Assembly: GCF_020567705.1 (NCBI RefSeq)
Contig: NZ_JAJDJU010000016.1
Location: 1-62,795 of the forward strand
Direction of reading: 5' to 3'
DNA length: 62,795 nt
DNA from: Acidocella sp. KAb 2-4
Lineage (GTDB): Bacteria; Pseudomonadota; Alphaproteobacteria; Acetobacterales; Acetobacteraceae
Positions within the stretch are counted from its first letter, which is position 1; every line of letters starts with the position of its first letter. A program made the translations under genes and the position numbers. Under the pieces are notes generated by a model. That model searched no databases. It was not told the DNA's origin and saw only the letters and a program-made list of their open reading frames with translations. Positions 47,413-55,186 of the stretch are shown piece by piece.

Positions 47413-48456
47413 TCAGGCGGGCACCGAGGCCATGGTGTCGCCGGCCGAGAAATCGGAGAAGGCGTCTTCCCAACTTCCAGTTGTGGACGCTTTGCTGTAC
47501 TCGGTTGAGCGGTTCTCGAAGAAATTGGCGTGCTCCACCGCGTTCAGCATCTCATCCAGCCAAGGCAGCGGGTTCTTCTCGACATGGAAGAGCGGGTTCA
47601 GGCCAAGCTGGGCGAGGCGGCGGTCGGCGATGTAGCGGATGTAGCGCTTCACCTCCTCCGAGGTGAGGCCCTCGATCGGCCCCAGCTCGAAGGCGAGGTC
47701 GATGAACGCGTCCTCGTGATCGACGATGGTGGCGCAGACGAGATACAGCTCGCGGCGCAGATCCTCGGTCCAGACCTCCGGGTTTTCAGACACGAAGGTG
47801 CGGAACAGCTTGATGATGCTCTCGCAGTGCAGGGATTCGTCGCGCACCGACCAGGTGACGATCTGGCCCATTCCCTTCATCTTGTTGAAGCGCGGGAAGT
47901 TGAGCAGGATGGCGAAGGTGGCGAAGAGCTGAAGCCCCTCGGTGAAGGCCCCGAACGCGGCCAGGGTCTTGGCGATCTCATGCTTATTCTCGACCGAGAA
48001 GCCGTGCATGTAATCGTATTTGTCCTTCATCTCCTTGTATTTGAGGAAGGCCTGGTACTCCACCTCGGGCATGCCCACGGTGTCGAGCAGATGCGAGTAG
48101 GCGGCGATATGCACGGTCTCGATGTTGGAGAACGCCGAGAGCATCATCAGCACCTCGGTCGGCTTAAACACGCGGGAGTACTGCTTCATATAGCAGTTAT
48201 TCACCTCGACATCCGCCTGGGTGAAGAAGCGGAAGATCTGGGTGAGCAGGTTGCGCTCGGAATCGGTGATGTTCTTGTGCCAATCCTTCACGTCATCGGC
48301 CAGCGGCACTTCCTCGGGCAGCCAATGCACGCGCTGCTGCGTCAACCAGGCGTCATAGGCCCAGGGGTAGCGGAACGGCTTGTAAACCGGGTTCTCGGTT
48401 AGCAGGTCGTATTTATGCTCCACCACGGGGGCGGGGGTGACAATCTGTCCGCTCAT
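47413..48456 (-). CDS. nrdB: ribonucleotide reductase small subunit
   Basis: The 347-residue class I R2 subunit carries the diiron/tyrosyl radical cofactor. Ligands are seen in QADVEVNNCYMKQY, SNIETVHIAAYSHLLDT (ExxH with the radical Tyr two turns on), FTEGLQLFATF and SVRDESLHCE. ATG 48456 has GAAGG eight bases upstream; ATG 48483 is an alternative. It is followed on the same strand by no gene within 190 bases; nrdA lies upstream by 106 bases, so the two form a nrdAB operon. Confidence 0.95.
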   Translation of the reverse strand: MSGQIVTPAPVVEHKYDLLTENPVYKPFRYPWAYDAWLTQQRVHWLPEEVPLADDVKDWHKNITDSERNLLTQIFRFFTQADVEVNNCYMKQYSRVFKPTEVLMMLSAFSNIETVHIAAYSHLLDTVGMPEVEYQAFLKYKEMKDKYDYMHGFSVENKHEIAKTLAAFGAFTEGLQLFATFAILLNFPRFNKMKGMGQIVTWSVRDESLHCESIIKLFRTFVSENPEVWTEDLRRELYLVCATIVDHEDAFIDLAFELGPIEGLTSEEVKRYIRYIADRRLAQLGLNPLFHVEKNPLPWLDEMLNAVEHANFFENRSTEYSKASTTGSWEDAFSDFSAGDTMASVPA

Positions 48457-48562
48457 CAGAAACGCCTTCAAACTCTGGGCCATTATGCTTGCCCCGGAAA
48501 CATATGAGGTCCGGGGACGCGAGGCCTCCGGCAGGAACGCAAGGGGCTTTGCCCCAGGCGGT

Positions 48563-50449
48563 TTACTGGCAGGCCAGGCATTCCTCGTAATTGGTGCCGC
48601 TGGCCGCCACCGGCAATGGCTGGGCGCCATCATTCGCCGCCGGCGCGGCGTGGAAATCCACCGCCTTCTCCTTCTTCTCGGAGACGTTATCGGCGCGCTG
48701 GATGGAGAGCGAGCGGCAGTAATACAGCGATTTCACGCCCTTCTTCCAGGCTTGGTAGTGGATCTGGTGGAGGTCGCGCTTGTTCACATTGGCCGGCAGG
48801 AACAGGTTGATCGACTGGCTCTGGCAGATATAGGGCGCGCGGTCGGCGGCGTGTTCAACGATCCAGCGCTGATCCAGCTCGAAGGCGGTCTTGTACACAT
48901 CCTTCTCGTGCTGGGTCAGGAAGTCGAGATGCTGCACCGAGCCCTTGTTGATGGTGATCGAGGTCCAGGTTTCCTCGTCATCCTTGCCGTATTTGGCCAG
49001 CACCTGCTGCAGCGGCCGGTTGCGCACCGAGAAGCTGCCCGAGAGCGTCTTCTGCAGGAATACATTGGCCGCGATCGGCTCGATGCCCGGCGAGGTGTTA
49101 CCGGCGATGATCGAGATGGAGGCGGTGGGGGCAATGGCGATCTTGTGGCTGAAGCGCTCCATGATGCCATAATCGGCGGCGTCCGGGCAGGCGCCGCGCT
49201 CCTCGGCCAGCTTGCGCGAGGCGGCATCGGCCTGGGCGCGGATATGCTTGAACATCTTAATGTTCCACACCTTGGCCATGACGCTTTCCAGCGGCACGTT
49301 CTGCTCCTGCAGGAAGGAGTGGAAGCCCATCACGCCCAGCCCGACCGAACGCTCGCGGAAGGCGGCATATTTCGCCTTCTCCATCGAATCCGGGGCTTTG
49401 TTGATGAAATCCTGCAACACGTTGTCGAGGAAGCGCATCACATCCTCGATGAACTGCTCGTCCTGGTGCCATTCCAGCCAGGTTTCCAGGTTGAGCGAGG
49501 AGAGGCAGCACACGGCGGTGCGCTGCTTGCCGTATTGGTCGATGCCGGTGGGCAGGGTGATCTCGGCGCAGAGATTGGAGGTCTTCACCTCCAGCCCGGC
49601 CAGCTTGTGCTGCTGCGGGCGCGCGTTGTTCACATGGTCGGAGAAGATCAGATACGGCTCGCCGGTCTCGATGCGGGCGGTGAGGATGCGGATCCACAGG
49701 GCGCGGGCCGAGATGGAGCGGACATGCGAGCCGTCCTTGGGGGATTTCAGCGGCCATTGCTCGTCAGCCTCGACCGCGCGCATGAAGGCGTCGGAAATGA
49801 GGATGCCGTGATGCAGGTTGAGCGCCTTGCGGTTGGGGTCGCCGCCGGTAGGGCGGCGGATTTCCACGAATTCCTCGATCTCTGGGTGCCAGACCGGCAG
49901 ATACACCGCCGCCGAGCCGCGGCGCAGATCGCCCTGGGAGATGGCGAGGGTGAGAGAGTCCATGACGCGGATGAAGGGGATGATGCCCGAGGTCTTGCCC
50001 GCGCCTTTCACCTTCTCGCCGATGGAGCGCAGATTGCCCCAATAGGAGCCGATGCCGCCGCCCTTGGAGGCCAGCCAGACATTCTCGTTCCACAGCCCCA
50101 CGATGCCCTCCAGGCTGTCGGAGGCTTCGTTGAGGAAGCAGGAAATCGGCAGGCCGCGATCGGTGCCGCCATTGGAGAGCACCGGGGTGGCGGGCATGAA
50201 CCACATCTTGGAGATGTAGTCATAGAGCCGCTGCGCATGGGCGGAATCGTCGCCATAATAAGAGGCGACGCGGGCGAACAGGTCCTGATAGGTCTCGCCG
50301 GGCAGCAGATAGCGGTCATCCAGCGTGGCGCGGCCGAAATCGGTGAGCAGCGAGTCGCGCGAGCGGTCAACCTGCACCGGGTGGCGTCCACGCATCTGCA
50401 CGATGTCTTCATTCAGCAGCGCGGCTTCGGGTTTCGTCATCACGTTCAT
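48563..50449 (-). CDS. nrdA: ribonucleotide reductase large subunit
   Basis: The 628-residue class I R1 reduces ribonucleotides to deoxyribonucleotides. Motifs seen are LPISCFLNEASDSLEG (redox Cys), SKGGGIGSYWG, KTSNLCAEITLP, VCCLSSLNLE (catalytic Cys), SVGLGVMGFHSFLQEQ and the thioredoxin-reactive tail CLACQ. It lacks the N-terminal ATP-cone of E. coli NrdA, beginning directly with the catalytic core. The start could be ATG 50449 or 50440. nrdB follows 106 bases later. Confidence 0.95.
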   Translation of the reverse strand: MNVMTKPEAALLNEDIVQMRGRHPVQVDRSRDSLLTDFGRATLDDRYLLPGETYQDLFARVASYYGDDSAHAQRLYDYISKMWFMPATPVLSNGGTDRGLPISCFLNEASDSLEGIVGLWNENVWLASKGGGIGSYWGNLRSIGEKVKGAGKTSGIIPFIRVMDSLTLAISQGDLRRGSAAVYLPVWHPEIEEFVEIRRPTGGDPNRKALNLHHGILISDAFMRAVEADEQWPLKSPKDGSHVRSISARALWIRILTARIETGEPYLIFSDHVNNARPQQHKLAGLEVKTSNLCAEITLPTGIDQYGKQRTAVCCLSSLNLETWLEWHQDEQFIEDVMRFLDNVLQDFINKAPDSMEKAKYAAFRERSVGLGVMGFHSFLQEQNVPLESVMAKVWNIKMFKHIRAQADAASRKLAEERGACPDAADYGIMERFSHKIAIAPTASISIIAGNTSPGIEPIAANVFLQKTLSGSFSVRNRPLQQVLAKYGKDDEETWTSITINKGSVQHLDFLTQHEKDVYKTAFELDQRWIVEHAADRAPYICQSQSINLFLPANVNKRDLHQIHYQAWKKGVKSLYYCRSLSIQRADNVSEKKEKAVDFHAAPAANDGAQPLPVAASGTNYEECLACQ

Positions 50450-50483
50450 CTGCTGGTTCCCAGTTGGTAAAGCGGGGGGCATA

Positions 50484-50495
50484 ACAACATATAGT
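50484..50495. promoter_or_regulatory. candidate NrdR box upstream of nrdA
   Basis: Minus-strand ACTATATGTTGT resembles the core of the NrdR consensus (ACACWATATATWGTGT). It lies 35 bases upstream of the nrdA start. A second weaker box could lie near 50511-50523 (about 28 bases further). Visual match only. Confidence 0.4.
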
Positions 50496-50660
50496 CAGGG
50501 GCTCGTGCAATCACTACTACATGAAGCTGGTAAACATTTTTTCATGGACCTTGTTTTGCCACGAGTCACGCGCCGGGAGGAATCACGGCGTTCGCTTTAT
50601 GTTCCAGAACATGGGCATGCGGCGCCGGGCCGTCAAGCGAGTCGGGCGGGCCGAATCGGC

Positions 50661-51731
50661 TCAGACCGGCAGGCGGCGCAGGGCGCGTTGCAGAGGCTGG
50701 TCGAGGAGGAAGGCCGCAAGCGCGGTTACGGCCAGCGACACGGCTATGAGCAAGCCGAACAATAGCACCGCGGGCATGGTGTGGTTGATATGGAGCTTGA
50801 ATACGATGATGTATCCGGCGAGGAACGAGCAAGCCGGATGCAGCAGGTAGAGAGGGTAGGACAAGGTGCCCAGCGCGCCCGTCCAGCGTGGCGGGCGCAG
50901 TGCGCCGGCGCGTTCCAGCGCCGCAAGACAAAAAATAACCCCCGCGTAGAGGATCCCGACAAAGGGCTCCAGCGGCTTGGTCGGATAATGAAAGCCCCAG
51001 TTTTCGAGGCGGATCTGGTTCAGGAGCACGCCGCCAAGCACGGCCAACGCCAGCCACAGGATATCCTTGCGCAGTGTCGTCCGGGCCAGCAGCAGCGCGG
51101 CGCCGATACCGCAGAAAAACAGCCAGTCATGGCCGTCGAACATGTGCCATTTGAGGCCCGGCGGCAGGATGTCCGGCAGCGGATGCGGAGCGTGCGGGAA
51201 GGTGACACTATACCATTGATAGGTCAGCCCGGCGAGCCAGAGGCCGAACACGTAACGCCGTGCCCGGGGCAGCAGCGCCAACCCGAACATGGCGTAAAAC
51301 AGGATTTCAAAGCGCAGGCTCCAGGCGGGCGGGTTGAGTTCCCAAAACTGGAAGGGCGTGAACGGGTCGAGCGAATAAATCTCCGCCATATATAGGTGCT
51401 TGTGCCCGTAGATGGGCCATAGCAGCCAGACCATCGGAACCAGCGAGAGCCAGTAGAGCGGGTAGATGCGGCAAAAACGGCGCCAGACATAGCGCGGCAG
51501 GCGCGAGAGGCGTCCGGCGTCTTGATAATGCGCCTCGGTCATCACGAAGCCCGAAAGCACGAAGAAAAACAGCACGGGCGCGATCGGCGGCGCGGTGAGC
51601 CAGCCCGGCATGCTGCCGGCGCCATATTGGCCCGAAAACGCGGAGAGGTGTTCGGTGGCCACGCAGAGCGCCGCGATGAAGCGGGCGATTTCGAGCGTTA
51701 AGATACGGTTGGCGGGGCTTGGCGCGGGCAT
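50661..51731 (-). CDS. acyltransferase family 3 membrane protein
   Basis: The 356-residue protein has about ten transmembrane helices of the Acyl_transf_3/OafA-like family. Key blocks are LTLEIARFIAALCVATEHL (conserved His), VLFFFVLSGFVMTEAHYQ, RRFCRIYPLYWLSL and AWSLRFEILFYAMFG. Such enzymes O-acylate polysaccharides or other envelope sugars. The start ATG 51731 is uncertain; a strong site was not found. It lies between nrdA and trmN6 on the minus strand. Confidence 0.85.
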   Translation of the reverse strand: MPAPSPANRILTLEIARFIAALCVATEHLSAFSGQYGAGSMPGWLTAPPIAPVLFFFVLSGFVMTEAHYQDAGRLSRLPRYVWRRFCRIYPLYWLSLVPMVWLLWPIYGHKHLYMAEIYSLDPFTPFQFWELNPPAWSLRFEILFYAMFGLALLPRARRYVFGLWLAGLTYQWYSVTFPHAPHPLPDILPPGLKWHMFDGHDWLFFCGIGAALLLARTTLRKDILWLALAVLGGVLLNQIRLENWGFHYPTKPLEPFVGILYAGVIFCLAALERAGALRPPRWTGALGTLSYPLYLLHPACSFLAGYIIVFKLHINHTMPAVLLFGLLIAVSLAVTALAAFLLDQPLQRALRRLPV

Positions 51732-51756
51732 GCATTCGCGGATAGGTGCGGTAGGA

Positions 51757-52479
51757 TTAAGCGTCAAGCGCCGCCCCGCCGCGCAAAATCGCTTCGGCCT
51801 GGGCGGTGATGCCCTGCTCGTCATGCAAAACCAGGCCCGGATGCACCGTATCCGCGCTTTTACCGCCTTTGCGGGCGGTCAGGATCACCATTTTCGCGGG
51901 TTGCCCGGCGCGCGGCCAGAGCGGGATGAGCGTGATGCTACCGCAGGCCGGGCGCAGGCAGGCGGCGGCCTCGGCGAAGCTGGCGGCGGGCAGGATCAGC
52001 GCCAGGGTGCCGCGGGTGCGCAACACGCGCAGCAGCTCCGCGATCCAGCGGTGCAGCAGGCCCTCCGGCGCCATGTGGGCGGCGGCGCGGCGGGCATCCG
52101 GCGGGGCTGTGTTGCGCGCGCCGAACCAGGGCGGGTTGGCCAGAGTATGGTGGAAGCTGTCTGGCGCGAAGGGCAGGGCGGTGGCGTCGGCCCGCAGCGC
52201 GTGCATCGCACCCAGCCCGTTGGCCGCGAAATTCTCCGCGGCCAACGCCGCCAGGGCGGCGTCGCGCTCAACCCCCACGCCCTGCACACCTGGCACCCGG
52301 GCACCCAGGCAGAGCAGCGCCGCCCCGGCGCCGGTGCCGGCCTCCAGCACCCTCTCGCCCGCCCGCGCTGGCACGGCGGCGGCGAGCAGCACTGGCTCGA
52401 AGCCGCTACGATGGCCGCCCCGCAACTGCCGGTAGGTCAACCGCCCGCCGAGCAGGCCACCTGTGCTTACCTCGTCCAT
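51757..52479 (-). CDS. trmN6: tRNA1(Val) adenine-N6 methyltransferase-like protein
   Basis: The 240-residue SAM methyltransferase has ERVLEAGTGAGAALLCLG (SAM loop) and the amino-methylase signature HTLANPPWFGARN. Family members methylate A37 of tRNA-Val. It is divergent from the polyprenyl synthase gene, a neighbourhood common in alphaproteobacteria. Other N6-adenine methylases share NPPW, so the target is likely but not certain. Confidence 0.85.
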   Translation of the reverse strand: MDEVSTGGLLGGRLTYRQLRGGHRSGFEPVLLAAAVPARAGERVLEAGTGAGAALLCLGARVPGVQGVGVERDAALAALAAENFAANGLGAMHALRADATALPFAPDSFHHTLANPPWFGARNTAPPDARRAAAHMAPEGLLHRWIAELLRVLRTRGTLALILPAASFAEAAACLRPACGSITLIPLWPRAGQPAKMVILTARKGGKSADTVHPGLVLHDEQGITAQAEAILRGGAALDA

Positions 52480-52559
52480 GCCCGCTACCTTGACCTCCGC
52501 TACAACCGGCTAGATATGGAGCTATCGCATATCCGCGAGACAGGTTAAGGCGCAAAAAA

Positions 52560-53561
52560 TTGGATGGTTCGACGCCGGTGACAAATGATGCTCTGGGACG
52601 GCTGACGGCGCTGCTGGCGCGCGATCTGCAAGCCACCAACGAAACCATTCTGGCGCGCATGGACAGCCCCGTCGCCCTGATCCCGCAGCTGGCGGCGCAT
52701 CTGGTGGCGGCGGGCGGCAAGCGGCTGCGCCCGCTGCTCACCTTGGCCACGGCCCGGCTCTGCGGCTATGGCGGCGACCGCCAGATCAGGCTCGCCGCCT
52801 GTGTGGAGTTCATCCATACCGCCACGCTGCTGCATGACGACGTGGTGGACGAATCGCTCCTCCGGCGCGGTTTCGCCAGCGCCAACGCGGTGTTTGGCAA
52901 CAAGGCCTCGGTGCTGGTCGGCGATTTCCTGTTCGCCCGCGCCTTCCAGCTGATGGTCGAGGATGGCTCGCTGGAGGTGCTGCGTATCCTGTGCGCCGCC
53001 GCCGCCACCATCGCTGAGGGTGAGGTGCTGCAACTCACCACGCAAAACGACCTCTCCACCACCGAGGAGAAATATTTCGAGGTGATCCGCGGCAAAACCG
53101 CCGCGCTGTTCGCCGCCGCGTGCGAGGTGGGCGGGGTGATCGCCGGGGAGCCGCCGGAGCGCTGCGCCGCGCTGTATCAGTTCGGCATGGATCTCGGCAT
53201 GGCGTTTCAGCTTGTGGATGACGCGCTGGATTACTCCGCCGTGCAGGCCGAGCTGGGCAAGACGGTGGGCGACGATTTCCGCGAGGGCAAGCTGACCTAC
53301 CCGGTGCTGGTGGCGATCGCCGCGGCCGAGGGCGAGGAGCAGGAATTCTGGACCCGCACCATCGAGCGCGGCGAGCAGGCCGAGGCGGATCTGCCGGCGG
53401 CGCTGGAGCTGATCCGCAAGCATGGCGGAACCGCGCGGACCATCGCCCGGGCCGAGGCGTTTATCGACTCCGCTTGTGCGGCGTTGCAGGCCTTCCCGGA
53501 GAGTGAGATGCGCGCCACCCTCATCGAGGTTGCGCGCTACACCACCGCGCGGCGATTTTGA
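52560..53561 (+). CDS. ispB: polyprenyl diphosphate synthase
   Basis: The 333-residue trans-prenyltransferase makes the ubiquinone side chain. The first Asp motif is LLHDDVVDE (D93-D97), the second is LVDDALDYS (D220-D224), with GGKRLRP at 52-58 and the KTA near residue 180. The start is TTG 52560 with TAAGG nine bases upstream; no ATG lies in frame before the core. Octa- or decaprenyl specificity cannot be read from motifs alone. Confidence 0.93.
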   Translation: MDGSTPVTNDALGRLTALLARDLQATNETILARMDSPVALIPQLAAHLVAAGGKRLRPLLTLATARLCGYGGDRQIRLAACVEFIHTATLLHDDVVDESLLRRGFASANAVFGNKASVLVGDFLFARAFQLMVEDGSLEVLRILCAAAATIAEGEVLQLTTQNDLSTTEEKYFEVIRGKTAALFAAACEVGGVIAGEPPERCAALYQFGMDLGMAFQLVDDALDYSAVQAELGKTVGDDFREGKLTYPVLVAIAAAEGEEQEFWTRTIERGEQAEADLPAALELIRKHGGTARTIARAEAFIDSACAALQAFPESEMRATLIEVARYTTARRF

Positions 53562-53565
53562 ACAT

Positions 53566-53595
53566 CAGCCGCCCGCCCAGGAAGGCGGGCGGCTG
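53566..53595. terminator. hairpin between convergent ispB and yajC
   Basis: CAGCCGCCCGCC (53566-53577) pairs with GGCGGGCGGCTG (53584-53595), a perfect 12-bp stem with a 6-nt loop. It lies 4 bases after the ispB stop and 6 bases before the end of yajC on the other strand. T-runs are lacking; it may act on both convergent genes. Confidence 0.6.
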
Positions 53596-53601
53596 AGCAG
53601 C

Positions 53602-53919
53602 TCAGCTCTTGGCGCCGACGACGCCGGTCACGGTGGAGCGCACCACGCTCACCACCACGTTCGGGGCGATCTCCACCTCGATCTCCGAGGCGCCGTCCGC
53701 CGCTTTTTTAACCGTGCCGACGATGCCGCCAGCGGTGACCACCTTGTCGCCGCGCTTGAGCGCGGAGATCTGGGCCTTCAGCTTCTTTTGCTGCTTCTGC
53801 TGCGGCAGCACGAGCAGGAAGTAGAACACCGCGGCCATCAGGATGATCGGCCCCCATTGCACGAGGGTGGTGATGGCGGAGCCGCCCGGGGCGGCGGCGT
53901 AGGCGGGGGTAACGAACAT
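53602..53919 (-). CDS. yajC: preprotein translocase subunit YajC
   Basis: The 105-residue inner-membrane protein associates with SecDF. It has a single TM segment (about 20-38, TTLVQWGPIILMAAVFYFLL) and LPQQKQQKKLKAQISALKRG. The DKVVTAGGIVGTV beta-domain follows. ATG 53919 has GGAG five bases upstream. SecD and SecF are not in the window. The divergent DUF815 gene lies 75 bases upstream. Confidence 0.95.
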   Translation of the reverse strand: MFVTPAYAAAPGGSAITTLVQWGPIILMAAVFYFLLVLPQQKQQKKLKAQISALKRGDKVVTAGGIVGTVKKAADGASEIEVEIAPNVVVSVVRSTVTGVVGAKS

Positions 53920-53994
53920 GAAGGCTCCGTGGTTGCGATGACGTGCGGCGGACCATAGGTTGCGCGGCGATGCAGTCAACAGGGGATAAGTCGA

Positions 53995-54843
53995 ATGGAT
54001 GATGCTTTGCTCCGCCGGATCGCCGAGGCGCTGGAACGCCTGGCCCCGCCGCTGCCCACGACGCCGGATTTGCGCGGGGCGGACGCCTTTGTCTGGCATC
54101 CCGAACGCGCGGCGCTGGCGCCGGTGCCGGTTGTGTCGCGGATGGAGATCGGGCTGCTCCAGGGAATCGCGCAGCAGAAGGAGATCCTGCTGGAGAACAC
54201 GCGCCGCTTCGCCGCCGGGCTGCCGGCCAATAACGCCATGCTGTGGGGCGCGCGGGGCATGGGCAAATCCTCGCTGGTGAAGGCGGTGCATGCCGAGGTG
54301 AACCGCGCCACGCCCGGGGCGCTGGCGCTGGTGGAGATCCACCGCGAGGAGATCCGTACCCTGCCGGAGCTGCTCAACCTGCTGCGCGCCGGGCCGCGCC
54401 GTTGTGTGATTTTGTGCGACGACCTCTCCTTCGAGCGCGAGGACGCCGATTACAAGGCGCTGAAATCGGTGCTCGATGGCGGCATCGAGGGGCGGCCGGA
54501 GAATGTGCTGTTCTACGCCACCTCCAACCGCCGCCACCTGATGCCGCGCGACATGATCGAGAATGAGCGCTCCACCGCCATTCATCCGGGCGAGGCGATC
54601 GAGGAAAAGGTCTCCCTCTCCGACCGCTTCGGCCTCTGGCTCGGCTTCCATAATGCCGGGCAGGACGTGTTTTTCGCCATGATCGAGGGCTACGCCGCCG
54701 CCTATAAGCTGCCCATCACCACCGAGGCGCTGCATGCCGCGGCCGTGGAATGGTCGGTCACCCGTGGCGGGCGCTCGGGCCGCGTGGCATGGCAATTCAT
54801 CCAAGACCTGGCCGGAAGGTTGGGTGTGCGCTTGACCGCGTGA
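53995..54843 (+). CDS. DUF815 AAA ATPase
   Basis: The 282-residue cytosolic protein has Walker A GARGMGKSS at 85-93 and Walker B RRCVILCDDLSFE, with D142 and D143. Sensor-like YATSNRRHLMPRDM and SVTRGGRSGRVAWQF follow. DUF815 proteins are widespread AAA ATPases of unknown role. AGGGGATAAG precedes ATG 53995. It is divergent from yajC and followed by tRNA-Ser after 30 bases. Confidence 0.88.
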   Translation: MDDALLRRIAEALERLAPPLPTTPDLRGADAFVWHPERAALAPVPVVSRMEIGLLQGIAQQKEILLENTRRFAAGLPANNAMLWGARGMGKSSLVKAVHAEVNRATPGALALVEIHREEIRTLPELLNLLRAGPRRCVILCDDLSFEREDADYKALKSVLDGGIEGRPENVLFYATSNRRHLMPRDMIENERSTAIHPGEAIEEKVSLSDRFGLWLGFHNAGQDVFFAMIEGYAAAYKLPITTEALHAAAVEWSVTRGGRSGRVAWQFIQDLAGRLGVRLTA

Positions 54844-54873
54844 AGCAGGTGCGGGAAAGGATACACCCCGCGA

Positions 54874-54963
54874 GGAAGGGTGGCCGAGTGGTTTAAGGCA
54901 GCGGTCTTGAAAACCGCCGTGCGTGTAAGCGTACCGTGGGTTCGAATCCCACCTCTTCCGCCA
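54874..54963 (+). tRNA. tRNA-Ser(UGA)
   Basis: A 90-base serine tRNA with long variable arm. The acceptor stem is GGAAGGG against CTCTTCC (one G-U pair), the D arm is GCCGAGTGGTTTAAGGC and the anticodon stem is GCGGT/ACCGC. The loop CTTGAAA gives anticodon TGA (54908-54910), and the T arm is GTGGGTTCGAATCCCAC. CCA is encoded. Confidence 0.97.
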
Positions 54964-55186
54964 ATAATCCTGTGATATTTAAGGTTTTTATCCGCATCCC
55001 GGCGCAGAGGCGGGAGCGTCCGGTGCCGCGCGCTAGGGCGATCACAAAGCTGCAGAATCACGAAATATCATTTGTTTGGGCCAATGAAAGCCTGTAATTC
55101 TGTTCATCAACAGGGTAGCATGGCGCAATGTTTGCCGCGGTCACGGCCGCGGCGAAGGCGCCCTTATCAGCAAGGCGATCACGGCA
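54964..55186. other. intergenic region before the giant repeat gene
   Basis: These 223 bases follow the tRNA. No signal-peptide-coding start in the frame of the repeat protein was found. ATG codons at 55120 and 55128 are in the other two frames. AT-rich stretches around 54970-54990 and 55061-55078 could hold the promoter. Confidence 0.4.

Noticed and set aside
55120-55186. ATG 55120 and ATG 55128 as starts of the giant protein
   Set aside because: Both lie in other frames (ending at 55284 and 55379). They would need a frameshift, for which there is no evidence in the sequence.
54874-55186. tRNA-Ser as a proven attachment site
   Set aside because: No integrase and no second copy of the tRNA 3' end were found within the window; kept only as a weak finding.
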